Positions 20,408-25,239 of a DNA stretch of 25,239 bases are shown here, piece after piece. The translations under genes and the position numbers were made by a program. The DNA is taken from IMG/VR virus record IMGVR_UViG_3300025598_000161, positions 1 to 25,239 of that record. One strand, written 5' to 3'. The stretch comes from a virus. Position 1 is the first letter of the stretch; every line of letters starts with the position of its first letter. Under the pieces are notes generated by a model. It had not been told where the DNA came from. It worked only from the letters and a program-made list of their open reading frames with translations, and ran no database searches.

Positions 20408-22674
20408 TAAAATCTCCCGTCAATCTGATAGCGGTATCTGATTGCACCTAGCCGCCAGAACGTACCAACGTCATTGGACGATATATTAAACGCCATTAAA
20501 CGCGCCCTGATGCGGACAGATATGTATTCTGTGGCTTGCGTCATTGTATAAGGGCCGTACTGAACAGGTGTATCGCCGGGGTAATTAGTGACGTAGAATG
20601 TAATCTGCACGGTCGCATTTGGATTACCAGAATACGTTCCCCACTTCATGTCAGGCCATATCTGATCAATAAAGATCAAGTTGTCGGCCTCGTTAAGTTG
20701 GAAATAACCCGTCTGGAAAGACGATAGCATGGCGGTTGTTTGGGTGCCGTTGGCTGCATCGTTTCCTATTTCGTGCTGATATAAGTAATTATCAGACCCA
20801 GCACCAATAGGAGACCCAAGCACAGATTGATCAATCCAAGCAGTCCGGCCAAGAGAACCGTAGTCCCACTGTTGAAGGACGGTATTGTATTTGACATAGC
20901 TATCGTTCTCGGTGGACGAGGCAGATGGATAGTACCATGTAATTTCGTTGAACTGGCTGTTTACGCCGCAAGCTACTTTATAAAGGTAAGATGTATTGAT
21001 GTTTTGGAAAACAACGTCCCAGATCGGGCATGGGATAGATTGAACGCCTGACCCCACCATCATAAAGAATTGTTTTTGCGACATCCAATAGACGGCACCG
21101 TTCATTTGCCCCGCGCAATGCTGAGAGATAGCACCGCAGTTAGAACCGATCTTGTTAAACCCATACACAAACGGAGCGCCAACATATTGCATGGCCCAAA
21201 GGTCAAGGTCAGTCCATAAAAGCCCCTGTTGTGGCCCCTGAATACCTGCAACGATCTTGGACCCCGTAGGAATACGATAAGATCCTGCCTGATTTGTTGC
21301 TGTTCCATTCCAAACAGTGAAGTCACCAATGTCGGACCACCGAACCAACAAGGGATCGGCCGCAAGCGTGAACGAGGATCCGTATGCCACCACTTGGCGC
21401 TCAGGCATCGCAACGAATACACCGCTTGCCACAAGAGGACAGTTGCCACCGAGATATTGCGCGGTCTGAAGTTGGCCATTGGGTTGCCAATAGTAGATCG
21501 TTCCACCTGCGGGGCAGGCAATTAGGTCTTGGCCAAAGTTATCAAGCGTCCAATCGGTGGCTGTGATCGGGGTGCCGGGGACAGAAGGTTGAGCCGTACC
21601 AACACCAAAACCACCCGTACCAAAGCCACCAACACCAAAACCCGTGCCAGTAGGTTGCGGCCCAATTGCGATATAAAAATTAGCTTTAATGTTACCGCTG
21701 TTGATTGATACCGTTGCGCCGGACGTAGCCGTGTTGGCTGCGGAAAAAGTAAAAGTACTTGATGTCGGAACGGTCAATACGGAATAGAGGCCAAACAGGG
21801 TTACGCCACCGACAGCCGTGGATACGCCAATGTAAAACTCGTCGCCCACAGCATAACCGTGATTGGCAAGCGTAGCCGTTACAATTGAAGAACCACTCGT
21901 TGTGGTAAACGAGTAGGAAGCCCCACCACTTGAAACGGTCGTTGTAGCATTAGACGCGGCTAAGATTGAATAGTTTGCGCCATACTGAACCGTACCTGCT
22001 ACCGTTTGAGATCCAGTTGCGGTTGAGGCAAATGAGATTGACGTAGACGTTGCACCCGTTAATTTCCAAGTCCCGTTGTATGCCGTTGGCGTAACGCCGC
22101 TGACGATAACATATGATCCAATCACTGGCGGGTTGGCCTGAGATGCAAAAGTTATGGTGGCGGTTGTGCCATTACCAGATGCGCCTGTTGTGGCTACGCT
22201 ATTGGCAACCGATGCCGTGTAAACGGGGTATGGGCCTGTAAAAACAAGCGCATCAACCGCAACGGGTGTAACGTAATTAACGTAATCTAAGGTTGATGCA
22301 ATCAGGCCATAATCAACAACGGAAACAACATTTGATCCGGCGGTGGTTGAGAAATTTGGCGCAGAATTGGTAATGGTCGTTTGCGGGGTGACATTGGAGA
22401 GATTGCCACTCGTTAAGACGTTGAGCGAAGATTCCGCACCAATACCAAGATAGTTGTTGGCGTTAAGATCGGCCCATCCTTTTAGCGCACGAATTTTTGA
22501 ACCGATGGCAGAAGCATAGTACGCGACCCAACCGCCAAGTTTTTGCGCCAAACCGTAGCCATTGCGTTCAGGCAGGAAACGAATTAACTGCGAAGCAGAA
22601 TATGCGGCTTCGTTCAACGCCGGAGTGGTGTTGGTTTCAATGCCGGGCTTCAGCTTGATTGTATTATGAGGCAT
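20407..22674 (-). CDS. gp10-like packaged-DNA stabilisation/tail hub protein with inserted beta modules, 755 residues
   Basis: The start MPHNTIKLKPGIETNTTPAL, then QLIRFLPERNGYGLAQKLGG, and the end WRLGAIRYRYQIDGRF are characteristic of a large podovirus protein usually called stabilisation protein (P22 gp10-like), which forms part of the tail hub beneath the portal. Residues 160-230 and 246-326 are two diverged beta-rich modules, resembling FCCH/Ig-like inserts, rich in Thr, Ser and Val. They are followed by a Gly-Phe-rich linker (341-360). The C-terminal half contains many Trp and the propeller-like motif order typical of the family. The ATG is preceded by GAGG; the adaptor gene lies 3 bases upstream. 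Confidence 0.82.
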   Translation of the reverse strand: MPHNTIKLKPGIETNTTPALNEAAYSASQLIRFLPERNGYGLAQKLGGWVAYYASAIGSKIRALKGWADLNANNYLGIGAESSLNVLTSGNLSNVTPQTTITNSAPNFSTTAGSNVVSVVDYGLIASTLDYVNYVTPVAVDALVFTGPYPVYTASVANSVATTGASGNGTTATITFASQANPPVIGSYVIVSGVTPTAYNGTWKLTGATSTSISFASTATGSQTVAGTVQYGANYSILAASNATTTVSSGGASYSFTTTSGSSIVTATLANHGYAVGDEFYIGVSTAVGGVTLFGLYSVLTVPTSSTFTFSAANTATSGATVSINSGNIKANFYIAIGPQPTGTGFGVGGFGTGGFGVGTAQPSVPGTPITATDWTLDNFGQDLIACPAGGTIYYWQPNGQLQTAQYLGGNCPLVASGVFVAMPERQVVAYGSSFTLAADPLLVRWSDIGDFTVWNGTATNQAGSYRIPTGSKIVAGIQGPQQGLLWTDLDLWAMQYVGAPFVYGFNKIGSNCGAISQHCAGQMNGAVYWMSQKQFFMMVGSGVQSIPCPIWDVVFQNINTSYLYKVACGVNSQFNEITWYYPSASSTENDSYVKYNTVLQQWDYGSLGRTAWIDQSVLGSPIGAGSDNYLYQHEIGNDAANGTQTTAMLSSFQTGYFQLNEADNLIFIDQIWPDMKWGTYSGNPNATVQITFYVTNYPGDTPVQYGPYTMTQATEYISVRIRARLMAFNISSNDVGTFWRLGAIRYRYQIDGRF

Positions 22675-22677
22675 AAA

Positions 22678-23385
22678 TTACCTCGTTGGAGCGGCAAAAG
22701 GAGCAGGCGAATAAGAAGTCCATGCGGCAGATTCAAACTTCTTGCGGTTCTCTTCGACCATCGCGCTCTTGAGAAGGCTTTGATATTGGCTTTCATACGT
22801 CTGCGCCATGGCAGGATCATCGTTCAAACGGCCGAAGTTGCGTTGGTAGGCCGAGATATAGATCATGGACGCCATGATAAACATGTCCGGCAAATAGACC
22901 GAGATATAGGTTTGCGTGTTTGTGGCCGATAGCGGAGCAGAACGCACGGTTCCTGTCAGGCGAATGGCATAGTTAAGATCGGGAATAGGGCCAACAATCA
23001 TATTCTGATTAGTCAGACCAGTTGACGCCGAATCACCACCGTAGACAGCGAAGTATTGCGGAAGCCCCGTAGCCGATCCCGTGCCGTATACGTTTTGGAT
23101 AAATTCTTTGCCGACTGGCAACAAGGGGGCTGAACTACCTGAGCCGTCAATGACTTCAAAGGTTTCCATGACCACAAACTGAGACGTAGGAATCGTTAAG
23201 GTGCCGTTGCCTGCCGTCAAAGAATAAGATGAGTTGCTGATTTGGGTTGACAAAAAGTCAAGGTCACGCTGCATCCGCAGTTCGGCGTAGGAAATCATTT
23301 GAGGCAAAATGATCTGGAAGTTGGTGTCCGTTGTAGGAACCACCGCCATTGTCGCTATTTGCTGGACGTAGGTGTTATAATCCAT
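22678..23385 (-). CDS. SU10-like head-tail adaptor protein, 235 residues
   Basis: The product starts MDYNTYVQQIATMAVVPTTD and has FQIILPQMISYAELRMQRDL, then SATNTQTYISVYLPDMFIMA and ISAYQRNFGRLNDDPAMAQT. This order fits the adaptor family named after phage SU10, which binds below the portal and links it to the tail. The C-terminus (KSAMVEENRKKFESAAWTS) is also typical. The helical start and end around a beta-rich centre agree with P22 gp4-like folds. The ATG lies 2 bases past the endolysin stop. Function is assigned from family resemblance in memory. Confidence 0.83.
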   Translation of the reverse strand: MDYNTYVQQIATMAVVPTTDTNFQIILPQMISYAELRMQRDLDFLSTQISNSSYSLTAGNGTLTIPTSQFVVMETFEVIDGSGSSAPLLPVGKEFIQNVYGTGSATGLPQYFAVYGGDSASTGLTNQNMIVGPIPDLNYAIRLTGTVRSAPLSATNTQTYISVYLPDMFIMASMIYISAYQRNFGRLNDDPAMAQTYESQYQSLLKSAMVEENRKKFESAAWTSYSPAPFAAPTR

Positions 23386-23387
23386 GT

Positions 23388-23897
23388 CTACACCATGTTA
23401 AATGCGGTTTGTTCTACTTCTGACACCCGACGTGACCAGCCTTTGCCAAAGGTACCATAAGTTGGCAGTGATTGTAAGAAGGCTAATCTGGCTTCGCATA
23501 CCGCTGTAGCAACTTCACGAGGGTTTGACGCTTCAAGAGCGCGTAACGTGGCGGGTCCGATTTGCCCGTCTGGATTGGTACTGAGTACCGACTGAAGGGT
23601 TTTTGCTGCGCGGGACGGCCCCGAGTTGATGGCAAAATCGAAGACGGCATAATCCACGCCTTCCGGCAGATCGTCACCTTTAATTGTATCCCAATACTTT
23701 GTTTTGTACAGAGGCATGACATCGTTAGGCTTTAACGCCTTGATATCGTCTTTGGTCACAGGATGGCCAACCCATGCCTCCCAAGTTGCTTTTGTGCAGC
23801 CAAGGTTGGTAGCCCCGCCGGGGTCGGCAGGGTTGTCAACGTATCCACCTTCGTTTTTAAGGACGAGAGCAAAGCATTTAGGCCAATTGGTATTCAC
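23388..23897 (-). CDS. Endolysin, glycoside hydrolase family 108, 169 residues
   Basis: A GTG at 23897 begins the product (first codon read as Met) and overlaps the stop of the holin gene as GTGA; GAGGAT lies about 8 bases upstream. KNEGGYVDNPADPGGATNLG at residues 14-33 contains the catalytic E16 of GH108 muramidases, which cleave peptidoglycan sugar chains. YWDTIKGDDLPEGVDYAVFD, then NSGPSRAAKTLQ and DGQIGPATLRAL, form the C-terminal PG_binding_3 domain. No signal peptide is present, so it depends on the holin for release. Length is normal for the family. Confidence 0.95.
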   Translation of the reverse strand: MNTNWPKCFALVLKNEGGYVDNPADPGGATNLGCTKATWEAWVGHPVTKDDIKALKPNDVMPLYKTKYWDTIKGDDLPEGVDYAVFDFAINSGPSRAAKTLQSVLSTNPDGQIGPATLRALEASNPREVATAVCEARLAFLQSLPTYGTFGKGWSRRVSEVEQTAFNMV

Positions 23898-24394
23898 TTT
23901 GGCGGATCCTCGTGTTTATGCGCCGCACCAAAATAATAGGACAATACTAAAGTCAAAGCCGCATCAAGCGTACCAAGAACACGAGCCACCAACTCCCGCA
24001 TCTCAGGAGGGATAGTGCTGTTCAATAGGTGCCATTGGATAAACACCCAAGCGCAAATGACCACTATAGCCAAAATGCGTGGCGTCCAATCATGTGTAGC
24101 AATCGCCATTTGTCGGGCAGAGTTACGGTCATCCGCAGCAATCCGCTCCAGATCAATGTCCAACGACTTCATTTGCGTCTTGAAATCGGCGTCGATCTTT
24201 TTGAGAGCGGCCAGCTGATCACCCGTTGGGTTAGCCAAGGCCGCCTGAATATCTTCTTCCGTGCCGTCTTCATGGCCAAATAAAGCGCCAGATAGAGCCT
24301 TAACCGCCATGCCTGCGACCGGACCACCGAGAGCGGTAGCGATAGTAGGTGCAACCGAACCAATCAATGGTCCAAAAGTTTTAAGAATGTCCAT
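23894..24394 (-). CDS. 3-TM holin, 166 residues
   Basis: The N-terminal hydrophobic part (10-40, VAPTIATALGGPVAGMAVKA), the span at 104-124 (TPRILAIVVICAWVFIQWHL) and the span at 136-158 (ARVLGTLDAALTLVLSYYFG) give three membrane-seeking segments. The motif DDRNSARQMAIATHDWTPRI before the second span identifies the holin family PF11351 (GTA-type 3-TM). It would form membrane lesions that let the endolysin reach the cell wall. It sits directly before the endolysin with a GTGA overlap, confirming the lysis cassette. Confidence 0.92.
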   Translation of the reverse strand: MDILKTFGPLIGSVAPTIATALGGPVAGMAVKALSGALFGHEDGTEEDIQAALANPTGDQLAALKKIDADFKTQMKSLDIDLERIAADDRNSARQMAIATHDWTPRILAIVVICAWVFIQWHLLNSTIPPEMRELVARVLGTLDAALTLVLSYYFGAAHKHEDPPK

Positions 24395-24395
24395 G

Positions 24396-24863
24396 TTATT
24401 TCACCGTTAGCATGAGAAAAACACCAATTGCAGCAATACCCAATACCAGAAAACCAACTATGCTACTAACCATAATTAGATCCTTTCTGGCCTCTTCCTG
24501 TTCTTTTAGTGCGGCCGCAGCCTGACGAGCCGCTTCCTTACGCATTTCAATCACTTGCCGCTGAATGCCTTCCCATGCCGCAGGGCCATATTGGCCAACA
24601 AACAGGTTCTTCACCTGAAGCTGCATATCAAGGGCTTTGGCTTTAACGGCGTATATCTTGACCGCTTCGGCCTCAAACTCTGCCTGTGATTGAAATAGTT
24701 TTTTCTTGCGCGGCGTTGACGCAATCGTAACGATTTGGCCCACTTTACCAAAGAGATTGCTTACCTTCTCGGCGGTCGCCATCATATCCTGCCCAGCATC
24801 GACTGCGGACTTGATTGAATTATATATCGCGGTTGCGCCAGCAATCAGGGTAAATGGATCCAT
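24396..24863 (-). CDS. C-tail-anchored membrane protein of the lysis cassette, 155 residues
   Basis: The start is the ATG at 24863 (MDPFTLIAGATAIYNSIKSA) with TGAGG upstream; a frame from 24944 overlaps the previous gene and is not used. The N-terminus is amphipathic, residues ~98-128 form an Ala/Glu-rich coiled coil (MRKEAARQAAAALKEQEEAR), and residues 130-152 form a membrane span (MVSSIVGFLVLGIAAIGVFL). One base separates it from the holin gene. It may be a holin partner or act as a spanin-like protein, but no lipoprotein box or periplasmic domain is visible. Function uncertain. Confidence 0.72.
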   Translation of the reverse strand: MDPFTLIAGATAIYNSIKSAVDAGQDMMATAEKVSNLFGKVGQIVTIASTPRKKKLFQSQAEFEAEAVKIYAVKAKALDMQLQVKNLFVGQYGPAAWEGIQRQVIEMRKEAARQAAAALKEQEEARKDLIMVSSIVGFLVLGIAAIGVFLMLTVK

Positions 24864-24870
24864 GGTAACC

Positions 24871-25179
24871 TCAGTAGGGTGGCGCTTGCGTTTGGATAAC
24901 GGGTTTGGAAAGTTCGGCCACCTGCATAGCAATCTGCGCCTCAACCGCTGGCATACTAATGCAACCCGATACCCACTGATAGGCTAAGGATTGCGTGATG
25001 TTAGCGTAAGGCACGAACTCTGCGGGGTTAGGCGTTCCAAGGTTTGCTGTACCAGAAGAAGATGACGAAACCGTGCCATCCGTGCCAGTGCAAATCCAGT
25101 TAATGGCCGTGACCACGTTGGTTAGACCGTCAGACGTTGGATTGACAATGAATTGGGGAAACGTCCAAGTGAATATCAT
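24871..25179 (-). CDS. Small conserved phage protein, 102 residues
   Basis: The sequence MIFTWTFPQFIVNPTSDGLT, then NVVTAINWICTGTDGTVSSS, has a beta-strand start, a polar Ser/Gly loop and a PAEFVPYANITQSLAYQWV helix, then a helical tail (AIEAQIAMQVAEL-like). The order resembles a small protein often coded beside tail fibre genes in marine and alphaproteobacterial phages. It begins one base after the tail-fibre stop. Function is unknown, but a virion role is likely. Confidence 0.75.
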   Translation of the reverse strand: MIFTWTFPQFIVNPTSDGLTNVVTAINWICTGTDGTVSSSSSGTANLGTPNPAEFVPYANITQSLAYQWVSGCISMPAVEAQIAMQVAELSKPVIQTQAPPY

Positions 25180-25180
25180 G

Positions 25181-25239
25181 TTATGACCACGTTATGGTTA
25201 AACGACCGTTTGCGCCTGAACCGCTATAACCGCCACCTG
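25181..25239 (-). CDS. Tail fibre protein, C-terminus only (runs off right edge)
   Basis: The last 18 complete codons before the stop read GGGYSGSGANGRLTITWS. A Gly-rich tip ending G-x-G-x-N-G-x-(L/V/I)TITW(S) is a very common end of phage tail fibre and receptor-binding proteins. The bulk of the protein lies outside the window. It is the first gene seen of the leftward structural operon here. Its stop is one base from the next start. Confidence 0.72.
   Translation of the reverse strand, partial: GGGYSGSGANGRLTITWS

Noticed and set aside
24864-24944. Arg-rich N-terminal extension of the 155-residue membrane protein
   Set aside because: It overlaps the end of the upstream gene; TGAGG marks the ATG at 24863 as start.
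1-25239. CRISPR array, insertion sequence, integrase or attachment site
   Set aside because: No regularly spaced repeats, transposase or recombinase catalytic motifs were found on either strand.

Overview
The window is part of the genome of a tailed phage (Caudoviricetes), most likely a podovirus. No cellular housekeeping gene is present. It holds a replication and recombination module, many very small overlapping genes, a lysis cassette and a run of virion genes. Several virion and accessory families (the adaptor, the S74-containing internal protein, the GG-motif protein, small proteins ending in NGLP or containing WRW/GYCG) are, from memory, typical of phages of Alphaproteobacteria, so that is the suggested host class; the sequence alone does not prove it. 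No integrase, terminase, portal, major capsid protein or stand-alone DNA polymerase is in the window, and both ends cut through genes.

Layout. (1) 1-5604, minus strand: from right to left, a small Cro/C1-type repressor, a 755-residue primase-polymerase/helicase, then about thirteen small genes almost all joined by ATGA, TGATG or 1-base junctions, ending in a strong intrinsic terminator (88-113). Directly beyond it lies the start of a cytosine-C5 DNA methyltransferase that runs off the left edge. A second promoter (1153-1180) inside this operon re-initiates transcription of the last five small genes. (2) 5605-5692: the control region between the leftward and rightward operons, with an inverted TTGACAA/TTGTCAA pair. 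(3) 5693-12664, plus strand: a Sak4-like RecA-fold recombinase, a DUF669 SSB-like protein, a YqaJ exonuclease, an adenine-type methyltransferase and a VRR-NUC nuclease, followed by many small early genes. (4) 12648-25239, minus strand, convergent with block 3: in order of transcription, the C-terminus of a Gly-rich tail fibre, a small virion-type protein, a C-tail-anchored membrane protein, a 3-TM holin, a GH108 endolysin, an SU10-like adaptor, a gp10-like stabilisation protein, two small virion proteins, a GNAT acetyltransferase, and two very large internal/ejection proteins. The first of these two carries an S74 chaperone domain and a lambda-R-like muralytic domain.

How the parts fit. The repressor and the overlapping divergent promoters probably set the balance of the two early operons. 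The leftward operon supplies replication priming and unwinding, and the rightward one supplies DNA repair, recombination and DNA modification. The structural operon is probably late and started outside the window. Signals most worth a second look: an intrinsic terminator buried in the coding end of the GNAT gene, a terminator immediately in front of the C5 methyltransferase, an RMF/CrpP-like small protein, an internally placed S74 domain fused to a muralytic domain, and a short GG-motif repeated across three virion proteins. Many small genes remain of unknown function. Almost no stretch is unaccounted for; the largest gaps are 60-100 bases and hold promoters or hairpins.
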